64,000 bases of DNA from Symbiodinium kawagutii (GCA_009767595.1 VSDK01012766.1:84883-148882); one strand, 5' to 3'. Shown: positions 44,017 to 56,455, counted from the first letter of the stretch. The notes: generated by a model from the letters alone, not told the origin. Numbers and translations: made by a program.

Positions 44017-46169
44017 AAAACATAGGTTTGGGGTGTTGACCTTGGGCGCATCTGGGACCGTGATACTTCCGCTGCGATGGTCTGTGGGCTGCCCCCTTCG
44101 CTCCTAAACTAGCAACCGCTGGCAGTCTCTTTCCCACTAAGTTCCTTCCCACTCAGTTACAATATCAGTCCATGGTAACAGAAGTCTCTTTCCCACCTTA
44201 CAATGTCTTACCATGGCTTTCCCACTGCTTTCCCACTGCTTCAAGGCTCTGTTCCAGCACTGTGGACTCTTCCTTGACTGGCCAAGAGCTTGACCTCATG
44301 AAGTGCGAAGGAAAAGAAGGACCCCACGATCCAGTTTGCAGACAGAAAGCGGGGAAAAATTGAAAAAAATGTCAAAGGAGCAGTAAAGGAGCAAATCAAA
44401 GAGCAAATAGAGAAAAGAGAGCAGTAAAAGCAAATAATTAGAGAAAGGCAAAGGGTTAAAACCAAAGGAAGGATTGCAATGTCTCCCAAGTAACATGGGT
44501 TCATTGGGAAATTCAAACTTCAGGCCTCACCTTCCAGCGCTAAGGATCCGTCTCTGTCTTGTAAGCGCGAAGCCGCACAGCCTTCGTCCACTTAGTCTCT
44601 ACAAGTTTTTCTGAGACACGAAAGCAGAGCTTAACTCACAAACTGAAAAGGAACACCTTAGAAAATGCTTTGCAACAGAGCTCACTGTGAAAACAACGGG
44701 AAGAGCTTCACAAACTTTCGAAGTCTAAGTCGTTCATCCTACAAACTGCGCTAGCCGCTGAAGCAAGCAGCTTTCACATCATCGCCGCCGTAGACTCCAT
44801 CCTTTGCGATTTTCAAGACACCAAAAGAAGTACAAAAGGAGTCATATCGAGTCATATCCGCATCTCACTTGCTCAGCACCAAATATGTCACTTCTAACCG
44901 AGTCGATGGAAAGCTGTCCACAAGACTTAAAAGATCACAAGGACATCAAGCACAGTTACTTCTGCAGTCTTTATACATGGCTTCTATGGATTACGGCATC
45001 GACAAGCAGTTTCCATGTGGAAAAGGCAATGGCCTGCACCACTGCGACCTCAGGCGCAAAAGAACTCATGGTTTGCAAAAGAACCACCGCTTAGCCTAGG
45101 TTTCTTCTCAGCTGTGACAGACTCCAGCAGCGAGCCTGTCTTCTCTCATATGTTGATAGTGGACCAACCATGGCTGCCAATTTGTTTCACCAACAGTGAG
45201 TGACTCAAAAAGGTATTGAACAAAGGTGCAAAGATTGACGGGATTGACTGATTAATAATCTTGGCTTCGCGTTTGAGCATCATGACATGGTCAATCTGCT
45301 TTCCTTTGGGCTTCCTTCTCTGCAGTATCATGTATCTCGCATGGAGACTTTGTTTGCCATTGTCTATACCCTTTGCAGTTCCATTTCATACTGAGCTCAA
45401 AAAATGGTTCGCTGCAGGAAACACTGAAAGTACATGATTAAAACACGCCAGTCCAGAGGAGAATAGCTCCACTCCTCAACGTTGCCCTGTCTCTGTATCC
45501 GCAACACATTCAAGCAGTAAATGGCATAGAGAGGCGGCAAACACATCCGAGGGCATCTAGACTCGCACAGGCATATTGGTCAAAAATGAAGTGAATATCC
45601 AAAGCCAAGGGCCAAGAGCAACAAAAACCACCAGTTCAGAGGAATGAGTGGTATAGAATCAGCTTTGGCAAACACTTTTTCCGAGAGATTCCAGCGAATG
45701 CAAAATGTACAAAACAATCGAATTGTCCAAGCATGTGAGCGGTGAGGACAAGAGCTGCTGGAGTGGAGTATCCTGTTCAGTCAGGGCTATATAGAACGAT
45801 TCATCACCGCTTCAACTCATTCATTTTTACCTCCGGCTCAGTTTGACCCTCCTTCAACTCGTATGTGTAGAGAACCACCTAGGAAGCACTCAAATCACGA
45901 GCCTTACTAGCGATTTCAAGAGCGAAGCACAGAAGAAATTGCTGCAATGGCACTGACTTTTCCTGCACTGCCATGAGCATGAAGGAAGGCCTCAAAATTG
46001 CAAAAGCAAAGTCACTTTGGTTTACCAACACAGCGACAGGTCACGGCCTATTGATTTGTCCATCCTGCTGGAGGTCTTCTGAGGGCACGACGTGATGTCA
46101 AATTCTCCGACTGCATTGCCTTGAGATTGCAAAAGCTATGAATATTTCTGATCATGTATTGGTGAGTCC
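44017..46169. other. stretch without a supported gene
   Basis: Short frames only. The minus frame 44240-44360 and the plus frame 44880-45094 are the smoothest, but neither has a motif. No clear repeats. Confidence 0.4.
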
Positions 46170-46870
46170 ATCATGGCATACAAATGCATACATAGAGACA
46201 TACATATATAGGCAAATACATGTATATATGTATATATGTATATATGTATGTATGTATATATATATATACACATCACATTACATCACATGAGATCACAGAC
46301 ATACTTTACATCTGACATACACTACGTGCGCTACATACATCATATACATTGCACACATTGCATACATTGCATCCATTCCAAAAAACAATATATTGCAATA
46401 CATGACATTACATTACAATACATTTTAATATATTGCATTACAGATATAGATAGATTAAGACATGTCCACTAGATACATCCATACATACGTAAAGACTGTC
46501 AAAACTCGTTCACATCTCCATGAATGCATGCGTACACGTATCCACTCATACAAACATTGACCCTCGCATGCAAATACAGACCCCTAATTGCATACACGAA
46601 TAACCAAAATAGCCACATGCATTCATAGAAGCATCCGTGCAGACACACTCATAAATACATACGCTTACATACATGCATACAGACATACAGACATACAGAC
46701 ATACAGACATACAGACATACAGACATACATACCTACATACCTACATACCTACCTACCTACCTACCTACATACATACATACATATGTACGTACGTACGTAC
46801 GTACATATGTATAGATGTACGTACGTACGCACATGCACGAACACTTGCAGGTAAAGACATAGCCATGTAC
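46170..46870 (+). repeat. compound CATA / ACAGACAT / ACCT / GTAC microsatellite region
   Basis: CATA-type sequence runs to about 46450. Then 46675-46830 is a block of ACAGACAT, ACCT, ACAT and GTAC arrays in that order. The GTAC array is self-complementary. Confidence 0.9.
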
Positions 46871-47475
46871 GTACATGCAAAAAAATACAACGCAAGCATA
46901 CCTACAAATTGCAAAGCAAACAAATGTGCAAAAGAAATGTGCAAAATGTCGTGAGTTCAATAGCTGACACCTCCCTAAGCGCCCAGCAAGCCCCTGTCAC
47001 GGAGCCAGGATTAATCAAGAACTTTCCACCAAGCTCGACGATGCTGTTCCTGTTGAGGTGGTGAGATAAAATTTTTGCTGCAGTTGAAGTTAGACAATGT
47101 GCATCCAGGATTGTAAGGTGGTAAAGAAGTGTTAAGGAAGTGTCTAGGTCGAGCGTGAATTGGTCTCTAAGACTCTACGACTCTACGAGTCTACGACTCC
47201 GTAAGGTCCATAGTCAGTAGCACACTTAAGATAAGCCTCTGGGCACTCAGGTCTCGTCCTCCAAGGAGATTGCTTGGAGTCTCAGGCACTTAACAAATAT
47301 CTGATGCGAGAACAGCTTGCACCAACTTGCGAACTTCCAATCTATCTCCGTGATTCCTATCGTTTCCTATCTGCCTCACTGTCCGTCTATTTATCCATCC
47401 ACCAGTCCCTGTCTATTTCTCTGACTCACTTCTCCATACTTCTCTGTGCAGCTTCCTGCCCATATCAGGGTAAGT
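46871..47475. other. stretch without a supported gene
   Basis: A plus frame from 47274 is open but has no motif and runs into the repeats that follow. CTACGACTCTACGAG repeats occur near 47170-47200. Confidence 0.4.
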
Positions 47476-47477
47476 CC

Positions 47478-47562
47478 CTCATCCGCGCACACAAAAAAAA
47501 CTCATCCGCGCACACAGGAAAACACTCATCCGCGCACACCGAAACACACTCATCCGCGCACA
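47478..47562 (+). repeat. tandem repeat of about 22-28 bp with core CTCATCCGCGCACAC
   Basis: Four copies with A-rich spacers of changing length. The core CCGCGCAC recurs inside the adjacent G-rich minisatellite. Confidence 0.9.
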
Positions 47563-47590
47563 CCAACAAACACAAGTACTCATCCATTCA

Positions 47591-47861
47591 CCATTTAGGG
47601 TTAACATTGGGGACAGGGGACATGGGGACACGGGGTTTAGGGGGGGAAGGGGGCACGGGGACATTGGGGACAGGGGACATGGGGACATGGGGCTTAGGGG
47701 GGGACATGGGGACATGGGGTTTAGGAGCGGATGGGGGCATGGGGGCATGGGGTCTTTCGATGGAACTCCTGTCTTTACCCGCGCACCATTTAGGGTTGAC
47801 ATTGGGGACAGCGGACATGGGGACATGGGGCTTAGGGGGGGACATGGGGACATGGGGCTTA
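47591..47861 (+). repeat. G-rich minisatellite, left block
   Basis: Blocks of GGGGACATGGGGACATGGGG, runs of six or seven G, GGTTTAGGAGCGGATGGGGG and CCATTTAGGGTTGACATTGG alternate in longer units of about 110-200 bp. It is interrupted at 47861 by the TIR element and continues after it. Confidence 0.95.
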
Positions 47862-48855
47862 CCTGTAGGTCTGAAATATATATAAGTCAACTTATACGTT
47901 AACTTATAACGTCCGTAACCTATGTTATAACTTGCGTAAGTAGGGGCGCGCAATTAGCGAAGTTATAAGTTGTTTGTTGAACTTATAAGTTCAGAGAGGC
48001 CCGAACTTATTGGACTTAGCTGATAGACTTGCGGAACTTAGGTTGTAGTTAACAAAGCAATTGTTTTTGTGTAAGTTTGTTTCAAAGTGTTGTCACTGAT
48101 CGATTGTTTTTTGTTCTCCGTTTTTTCTTGAGTTCAAAAGGGCAGAAACTTCTGTCAGGGGGTCAGCGTTGCAGCGGGCACAAAAACAAGCAGCGCTGGC
48201 AAGCGAGAGAAAAATCAAGACTACACAACATGCCCGTTGTTTTTCACGCCGGGTTTCTAAAGTTTTGTTTTTCCATTCCTATGAAATTAATTTGTCGCTG
48301 GTTTTCGTTGAAATCCGCTCTGGGAGGATGTAGGCGAGATGTAGGCGGAAGCTCGCCAATCCGTTAGTTTTTAATGATTTCCTTATTAAAGTTAAATTGG
48401 GGAGCGTGTAGGCGAGATGTAGGCGGATGTAGGCGGCATAATCAGTCAAGGTTGCAAAATACTGTCCGACGCGCGTCGACCAAGTTCTCGTTTAAGGAGG
48501 TTTTGTTAGACACCTTTGGCAGCAAAATGTTCATTGATATTTCTACGAGAACATGCCTGAGGATCAGGCTGGAAAACAAATAAAGAAAACTTCCATTTGT
48601 ACAAGCCCAAAACTCACCATGAAGAAAGTCGTCTCACTCTGATTTACTAGCCTGGCAACATGCGGGAAAAAACGAGACCTGCAGCTGAACAACGACAACC
48701 GCGATCGTCACAAAACTAAAAACCATAAACAACTTAGGTTACTTAGCTTGAACTTAGTAACTTACTTTTATCCTCATCCTAACAAACGAAGTCATAACTT
48801 CCTTAAGCTCAAGTTATCTACTGTAACTAACTTATATATATTTCAGACCTATAGG
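47862..48855. mobile_element. 994-bp terminal-inverted-repeat element with TA target duplication
   Basis: 26-bp ends (left 47862-47887, right 48830-48855) are inverted copies with one mismatch: CCTGTAGGTCTG on the left, CCTATAGGTCTG on the right, both continuing AAATATATATAAGT. TA flanks both sides (47860-47861 and 48856-48857), and removing the element with one TA restores the host string GGGGCTTAGGGGGGG, which occurs intact elsewhere in the minisatellite. Beneath the ends are AACTTATAAC-like subterminal motifs. The interior has six GATGTAGGCG units near 48325-48440 and only short frames (for example plus 48077-48367) without transposase motifs. A TA duplication is usual for Tc1/mariner-type elements, so it is best read as a non-autonomous DNA transposon mobilised in trans. 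Confidence 0.85.
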
Positions 48856-48857
48856 TA

Positions 48858-49435
48858 GGGGGGGACATGGGGACATGGGGTTTAGGAGCGGATGGGGGCA
48901 TGGGGGCATGGCCTCTTTCTATGGAGTTCCTTGGGGGCATGGGAACATGGGGTCTTTCTATGGAGCTCCTGTCTTTATCCGCGCACCATTTAGGGTTGAC
49001 ATGGGGGACAGGGACATGGGGCTTAGGGGGGGACATGGGGACATGGGGTTTAGGAGCGGATGGGGGCATGGGGGCATGGGGTCTTTCTATGGAGCTCCTG
49101 TCTTTACCCGTGCACCATTTAGGGTTGACATTGGCGGACAGGGGGACATGGGGACATGGCGTTTAGACGCGGATCGGGGCATGGGGACATGGGGTCTTTC
49201 TATGGAGCTCCTGTCTTTACCCGCGCACCACTTAGGGTTGACATTGGGGACAGGGACATGGGGACATGAGGGGGGGACATGGGGACATGGCGTTTAGGAG
49301 CGGATGGGACCATTGAGGGTTGACATTGGGGACAGGGGACATGGGGTTTAGGGGGGGATGGGGGCACGGGGACATTGAGGACAGGGGACACGGGGACATG
49401 GGGCTTAGGGGGGACATGGGGACATGGGGTGACTG
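48858..49435 (+). repeat. G-rich minisatellite, right block
   Basis: It continues the left block with the same sub-units. CCATTTAGGG (or CCACTTAGGG) occurs at about 48986, 49115 and 49228. Many G3-G7 runs. Frames of up to 140 codons are artefacts of composition. Confidence 0.95.
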
Positions 49436-49530
49436 CGCGCGAGGAATAGAGTTCACCTCTTCGGACATATGCAATCTAATTTTATTTCTAACCGACTCTG
49501 AACTGTAAAATCATGGTCAACGTGGGTCAA

Positions 49531-50160
49531 ACACTTGCAAGACATCTGACCAGCAGCTGATGTTCCATTTACAGTGCGGACAGCACACGCAGGACAACTA
49601 CATGTACTCAAAGTACCACGCCTGCCACCCAGAATCACACTTGCAAGACATCTGACCAGCAGCTGATGTTCCATTTACAGTGCGGACAGCACACGCAGGA
49701 CAACTACATGTACTCAAAGTACCACGCCTGCCACCCAGAATCACACTTGCAAGACATCTGACCAGCAGCTGATGTTCCATTTACAGTGCGGACAGCACAC
49801 GCAGGACAACTACATGTACTCAAAGTACCACGCCTGCCACCCAGAATCACACTTGCAAGACATCTGACCAGCAGCTGATGTTCCATTTACAGTGCGGACA
49901 GCACACGCAGGACAACTACATGTACTCAAAGTACCACGCCTGCCACCCAGAATCACACTTGCAAGACATCTGACCAGCAGCTGATGTTCCATTTACAGTG
50001 CGGACAGCACACGCAGGACAACTACATGTACTCAAAGTACCACGCCTGCCACAAAGAATCACACTTGCAGGACATCGGACAAGCAGGTGATGTTCCATTT
50101 ACAGCGCCGAAAGCACATGCAGGACGGCTACATGTACTCAAAGTACCACGCCTGCCACAA
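49531..50160 (+). repeat. 106-bp tandem satellite, six copies
   Basis: Units start at 49531, 49637, 49743, 49849, 49955 and 50061. The first five are nearly identical; the sixth is diverged. Each contains CAGCTGATGTTCCATTTACA. Because 106 is not a multiple of 3, repeated 60-codon minus frames appear once per unit and are not separate genes. Near-identity of the inner copies points to recent expansion. Confidence 0.97.
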
Positions 50161-50165
50161 CAAAA

Positions 50166-50232
50166 GACGCCGCGTGCACAGACGAGGGAATTCCCGCGTG
50201 CACAGACGACGGGTTTTCCGCGTGCACAGACG
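50166..50232 (+). repeat. repeat with core CGCGTGCACAGACGA
   Basis: Three copies spaced about 26 bp, directly after the 106-bp array. Confidence 0.9.
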
Positions 50233-50269
50233 AGTCCCTTTCCCATATCCAAACCTGTTTATACATATA

Positions 50270-50305
50270 TCATTCTTTCGTTCTTTCGTTCTTTCGTTTT
50301 TTCAT

Positions 50306-50336
<31 letters not shown>

Positions 50337-50455
50337 GTCTGTCTGTCTGTCTGTCTGTCTGCCTGTCTGTCTGTCTGTCTGTCCGTCTGCCCGTCCGTCG
50401 GTCTGTCCGTCTGTCTCTACTCGTCTGTCTGCCTTTCTGTCTGGCGGTTTGTCCG
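50270..50455 (+). repeat. CTTT / CTGT tetranucleotide microsatellite
   Basis: TTCG-CTTT units, then CTTT, then CTGT with CCGT and CCTGT variants. Confidence 0.95.
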
Positions 50456-50639
50456 TTTGCTTACCATCCTAGCACAGTGGCTAATGCCAAATAGAATTGG
50501 ATATAAATACAACTGAAAACGGAGACTATGTAGATCTCAGCTCTCAGGCTTCAGGGGCGATAGCCCAAACTAGGTGTGTCTTCAATTCTCGTTTAGGTGA
50601 CGTTGTTTCGCTGCCAAACACTGACGTCTCAATAGATTC

Positions 50640-52070
50640 ATGATCTTCAAGGTGACGCCATACCCTGCTCCGCAAATGGTTTTGCTGGTAGACGGTACTG
50701 AAGTTCTTGCTCTGAGATTGTTGTATAATGAAGAGCAACTGCAAATTGGGAAGTTCCCTTCACAAAGTTCCCTTACTTTTGTTCGTCATCGCCAGGCAAC
50801 AAATCATGGACGAGAATCACAATCGCGTGCTGCCATGTCTGCAAGTCGCTGCATACATCTTGGGGCATCTTTGGACCCTTCTCTTGAAGGCTTTGGGGAA
50901 TTAAGGGCCTATTTTGAGCATTGTGTGGCAAGGCTTCACATTTGCTCAAGCAGCAAACTGGCACCCCCGGTGAAAAACGCCAAAAGAGCTGTCAATTGTG
51001 TGCAGAAATCTTGCAAAGCTTGATTCAGAAACCATCCACAGAGATTCCATCCGATTCTTCACGCATCTCTCAACTATAACAGCCCACAGGCCGCCATGTG
51101 TTATGGCGCATCAACCGGCCTGTGCGTGTGACCTGATACCAGGATGTCCACACCCAGTTTGCCAGCAAACTTCACAAGGGAGTTATCGTCACCTCAAGAT
51201 TTCAAAATTCAAAACGGAAGACGTTGACACATGTGTCAATCACAATGGCAGCCAAGGTGGGAACCCCAAGGTACAATTTGATGTCCGTGGACAACACCGA
51301 CTTTGAACTCGCCCACATTCGCGACCTGTTCACAGAGCCCTAAGCTTCTCTGCATCTTTGATCACGCTGCATTCGAAACAAATGAATTTAAGGAGATGGC
51401 ACATGTCTCCGGGAAATTGAAATCATGATCAGCGTCTCCACAGACAATATGGCAATCCTGGCGTGCAAAACAGAAAGACCAAGTTTCCCTTCAAAAAAGC
51501 GTGTGATTCAGCCAGTTCATGAAATCCTCGCCCGCAATGGTCCGCAATTGTTCCGCTACAGACTGAGCACCGACCTTGGGATCTTGCAAAGAATTGCTAC
51601 GAGTTTCGAGGGTTGACTAAGGATGAAGCATTGCCAGTACATAGAACCATGCCAATCCTCAGTTGTGAAGGAAAATTGTTCTGAAGGGGAAAGGTGCATT
51701 GCTTCGTCTGCAAAGAGTGGTGCCAAGTTGCTTGTCGGTGTTGAGCAATTCTTTGAAGCATGATGGTACATCTGCTTTCCTGGCAAGAGGCGACACTGAA
51801 AAGGAGCTTCTGCAAATGTCGGTACTTGTACATTGCCTTTGCGGCGTGTGATAGTCCCCGATCAAGAGAACCTAATCATGGCAGGAGGCGTTGGCAAATA
51901 TCATCGTTTGAGCCGCTTGAAATTTGGAAACCATCTGAGTCCCATGCCAAGCGGCCAAATTCAGACATGTGCTCTACACGAAGTGTGGATCTTGTGTGGT
52001 ATTCACAAACCCAAATAAGACATGATAGAAAAGCAAATCCAATGTTGGAATGCTGTCTTTTTTTCCCATG
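50640..52070 (+). pseudogene. coding-like region with broken frames
   Basis: Protein-like stretches on the plus strand shift frame several times: 50640-51023 (starts IFKVTPYPAPQMVLLVDGTE), 51120-51340, 51425-51616 and 51844-52018. Each stops or shifts after 50-130 codons and no good splice sites link them. A decayed retrocopy or transposon is the likeliest reading. I cannot name the parent protein, and a multi-exon gene is not excluded. Confidence 0.25.
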
Positions 52071-55050
52071 ATACTAAATACTGATGCTGCTCTGGAGATG
52101 ACAGTATGGCAAAGTTTTCTACAAATCACTTCAACCTGGAAGCAAAATGCTGGCAAATGTTGCGGTCAATCGGATCAACCTCAAAACCCTTCCCACTACT
52201 TCATATATATATATATATGTTGCATGTGTTTGACTCTAAACACTATGTCATTAAACCTCCGAAGTTCCAAACAATTCTATATGTGGCAAAGCATTGCAGA
52301 ACTGGGTGGTTAGAGTCCATGACATCACAAAACTATTACCTCGCTTCAAACTAAATGACATTTACAATGATGACGAATGATAACAATGCGAGTAATATAT
52401 GTTCGCAGTTTTTTGATTCTGAAAACTTCCAGTCAGAAAACAATTGGACTTCAGAAGCGTTTGATTCGAAGTGTATCCGCAAAAGATTGGCACCAATGGA
52501 TGCGTTTAGCTGGTGGCTGGGGACCAAACTGTGGTTGGTGGTAAGGTGGACCAGCTCACGGACCAGAAGCGCACTCGTATTTTGTGGGGAAAGGTGAGTT
52601 CAAGGAGCAGAACTGGGTTCCCATTTTGCTGGCAGCTGGTAGTTGGTAAGCTGCTGATGACTCAAGTCTGGAGTCGCAAGAGGTCTTTAAGGCAATGGCT
52701 GACTAAGGCTTAACAATTTCACTTAACAGAAAACAATCAAATCTGTCGCCAAACCAGTGAAACAATTGAGTCTATTTGTCATGTTCGAAGCTATGTGATG
52801 TCCAATCTGAAGTAGGAATTTGGACAAAAATGTAACAGGTAAAGACCGGCCGAAAGTTAGTAAAACAAAGTACCAAAGTGTTGACATACTTCCGCCCCCC
52901 CCTCCTGGCTCAATATACTTTCAGAGGGACACATCTTGCAGAAAATGCAAACTGCAAACCAACCAACTTGCATGACCCTTAAATCAGTTGGTGCGTGGAA
53001 TTTGGCAAATCCTGAGGCCGAGGCCCACTTTTTGATAAAAGTTCTGGCCCCATAAAACACGCACAGACAAAAAAACTTCCCAAACCATATAATGTCTGCA
53101 AAACCTAAAAAAAAAAACTTTTTTGTGGAGGTGTAAGAAGTATAGGAACGGCCGAAAGTTTGTGAATCCCAAATGCCAAAAAGAGGTCTTTCTTGCCGCG
53201 AACGGGCTCCTTGAGCTTCATACTGGAGTTGTATCGGTCTAACAAACGACTGCGTTCAATTAAACAAACAGAAAGGACAAACCAAACACTACAAAAACCA
53301 CAAAGCAACCAACAAAGCATCAAACCATCAAACCATCAAAAAGACGGTCACGCACATTCACTGAGCACAAGCTTCCAAGTATCCAGTGGCTGGTGTCAAA
53401 ATACAACATTCTTCGGCATGTACAGAGCAGCAAATGTCATGCAGTCAATTTTTTGGACAGCACCGAGCGACTGGTCAGTCGGGTTGCCGGTAACCGCAGT
53501 ACCAAAATGATAACACATCTGTCAAGTCAGTGCTCTGGCCTCCTTTTTCTCCCGCTGAAATGCTCATAGAGCAATACAGTCCAGATTGTTGCAATCCATG
53601 AGGTCATGCATTAAATATCACCGAAAGGGCCCACTAAACAAGCAATCAGAATCAAAACACCAAGTGGAAGCACAGGGACCAAACAACACACCACGCAAAA
53701 GCTTCCATTTCTCGCGAACTAAAGCAACAAGACATCGCAAAAAAGTGGTGAAACCCCAATCTTGGTTCATTCATCAGTAAGCATGCTTGAGCCTTTGAGG
53801 GCTAAGAAACCCACAACTAATCAACCAAAAATCAACCGCATTCATTTAACAACGCCGCCAGCCAGTCTTGCAAATGCACGCAGCAGGAAACCAAACGCAG
53901 GTCACAGCGAAGGTGTTCTGATGGGCTCATGGGAGGTGCGTTCAACTTCCAGCACACACGCAAACTTGCCATAACAAGTAAGAAAACTTCACACGGTGAA
54001 TGAAATATCACAATCTAATGTAAGGTGAGGTAAGGTAAGGTAATGTAATGTGATGTCATGTCATGTTATGTTGTCTGATGTATGATTATTTGTGTTAAAA
54101 TGGAAACACTGATTCATTTACTGGATTGCAGTCAAGCAACCATCCAATATCTTTAGCCTGCACCCATAGAAATATATTAATTGCAAAACATACAACCGGA
54201 TATGATTGCAAGGCTGGCTAAACACTATAATTTAGCAAAACATTTCATCAGTCCTAGGCCACCATGCATGTTTCAATTTGTATAGTATAGTCAATTTGCA
54301 ATCTCATTTGCCTAGATGTTTTAAGATGAGGATCATTGCGTAATATTCACCGTTCTCTGGACGGAGCAATTGATGAGATATTGACACGACATCGGAAGAT
54401 AAACCTGTTGACCTTCAAGCTGAAGAAAAGTTTGGAATTGCGACGCCTGTTGTCACTTGGAACATTGTTCAGACATGGTTGTTCCACCAGAACTGTTCAT
54501 TGCACATAACTCTTGGTTTGGTGGCTGGCCAGTCATCTTGACAAGTTTTTTGCCAGAGTTGACAGTGGACGGTCTCTGATTGCAATTGGTTCATTAATGT
54601 TCTGCTATCAAATAAGCGCAGATCTTGTTGCATCCCCAGAAGTCTACAGACATAATATTAAATCAACATGACAAACAATCAACATGACAAACAATCAACA
54701 TGGCATGATACTAAACCAACTCTCCGAATGCAAAAAAATCACCCCAACCAAATGCACATCAAACAACAAAACAAACCAACCACCATTCCAACCCACATAC
54801 AAACATCTACACGGTTTAAACACAGACACTGGAATTGTATTTTGTGCGATGTGAAGCCATCTCAGCTCTGAGCTACTTGTCACTTATTTCCAACATCGCC
54901 TTGCAGTGCTCCATTGCAGACAGAAAATTCAAAACTGGTCATGTTACAGAATTTATTAGTTTTAAAGTTTCTGAATGTCTTCTCTTACGTGCTGGCCCAA
55001 TCAACGGCCCAAACAAACCATCCAAAAATTCAAAGGAAAATTAGTAGTAG
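52071..55050. other. stretch without a supported gene
   Basis: Short frames only. The strings CGGCCGAAAGTT at 52850 and 53150 hint at an old duplication. Small tandem repeats occur at 54009-54065 (GGTAA then ATGTA units) and 54660-54703 (17-bp AATCAACATGACAAACA, about two and a half copies). Confidence 0.4.
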
Positions 55051-55056
55051 GTTTGT

Positions 55057-55108
55057 CGGGCAGCACCCTAGCTCATCCCCTTAACTGCAGGGGTGGAGTA
55101 GCTGCCCG
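55057..55108. other. two-tier hairpin, possible structured RNA or foldback
   Basis: CGGGCAGC at 55057-55064 pairs exactly with GCTGCCCG at 55101-55108. Inside, CTCATCCCC (55072-55080) pairs with GGGGTGGAG (55090-55098) apart from two central mismatches. The loop is TTAACTGCA. AGGAAAATT occurs on both sides (about 55034 and 55121) as a direct repeat, which could be a target-site duplication of a small insertion. No known RNA family is recognised. Confidence 0.55.
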
Positions 55109-55319
55109 CCTGTCCGCCTAAGGAAAATTTCATTATTTTTGCTGCCAAATAAATTTTGGCAGGTCTGGCGTGGGGTAATGACCGAATTTGCATGGTCTAC
55201 CCTTGCAAACAAACTCAGGCGCTTATCCCCAACAGCTTAAAAATTTCTGCCTTTTTCACAAAGCATCTGCACTTCACTAGGAAACATCGGAACTCTGTGG
55301 AACTTTGCAAAGCATCTGC

Positions 55320-55935
55320 ACTGGAACCCTCCGAAAGTCACTAAGTCTCTCTGGAACCCTGTGGAACCTCATCAGCTATCTGCACCAGAAGTATCCGGAA
55401 CATCAGAATGCATCGGCACACCTTTCACCAGAACCTTTCACTAGAACCCTTCATTGGAACCCTTCACAGAACCCTCCGCTCCAGAACCTGACCAGGTATC
55501 TCCACCAACCTCACCAAATTTCTGCACCAGAACCTCACCATGCATTTACACCGGAACCCTCTGGAACGTCATTAACTATCTGCACCGGCATCCTCCGAAC
55601 CTCACCACATAATCGGAACCCTCGGAACCCCCGGAACCTCATCAGCTATCTGCACCGGAACCCTCCGGAACCTCAGTATGCATCCGCGCCCAAACCCTTC
55701 GCTGGAACCTTCCAGAACCTCATCAGCTATCTGCACCGGAATCCTCTGCAACCTCATCAGCTATCTGCGCCGGAACCCTCTGGAACCTCCTCAGCTATCT
55801 GCACCGCAACCCTCTGGAACTTTGGAACTTTAGTGCGCATCTGCACCGGAATCCTTTGCTGGAACCTTGGGGAACCTCACCAGGTATATGCACCGGAACC
55901 TGCCGGAACCTTGTCCGGAACCTCGTGCTGAAGCT
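55320..55935 (+). repeat. degenerate minisatellite with GGAACCTCATCAGCTATCTG
   Basis: About 15 imperfect copies of a unit of about 35-45 bp containing CTGCACCGGAACCCTCTGG. A 208-codon plus frame runs through it (TLRKSLSLSGTLWNLISYLH and on) and its Pro/Glu/His-rich repeats follow the DNA repeat. Confidence 0.85.
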
Positions 55936-56215
55936 GCACCGGATCGCACCAGAGCTGATCTGGGCTAAAGACCCATAGCAAAGTCTTGTTGTTGGGGAAA
56001 AAACTCAATTTTTTGAAAAACCAAACATTCACCAACAACAAACACAAACGATGTGAAAAACATACATGCTGCACGTACAGCGTCCGAACAAACACATGCC
56101 AAACATGTTTGCAAATCAGTTGCTCAAAATGCCCAGCATTTTGGTACATTTGCAAATCAAAGTCATTGATTTTTGTTGTTTCTTGGTGTTCAAGAAAGAG
56201 ATGGCACCATTGTCA

Positions 56216-56339
56216 CCGAATCATTGTCATCATCACCATCATCACCATCACGATCACCATCACCATCATCCTCATCATCACCATCACCATCATCCTCATC
56301 ATCACCATCATCCCCATCCCCATCCCCATCATCACCACC

Positions 56340-56386
<47 letters not shown>

Positions 56387-56455
56387 GATCATCATCCTCA
56401 TCATCACCATCATCACCTTCATCACCTTCATCACCATGATCGCCAACGTCATCAA
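56216..56455 (+). repeat. CAT/CAC trinucleotide microsatellite
   Basis: CATCAC, CATCCT and CATCCC units. It gives His-, Ser- or Ile-rich frames on plus and Met/Val on minus. Confidence 0.95.

Noticed and set aside
47479..49474. Pro- and Gly-rich frames (up to 203 codons)
   Set aside because: They follow the GGGGACATGGGG repeat on either strand and end with it.
49598..50098. Four identical 60-codon minus frames as a gene family
   Set aside because: They are the same frame recurring once per 106-bp unit and overlap each other.
49531..50160. CRISPR-like array
   Set aside because: The 106-bp units are directly adjacent with no unique spacers, and the setting is eukaryotic. It is a plain tandem satellite.
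55305..55931. 208-codon plus frame as a secreted repeat protein
   Set aside because: It lies wholly within a degenerate DNA minisatellite, with no signal peptide and no splice context.
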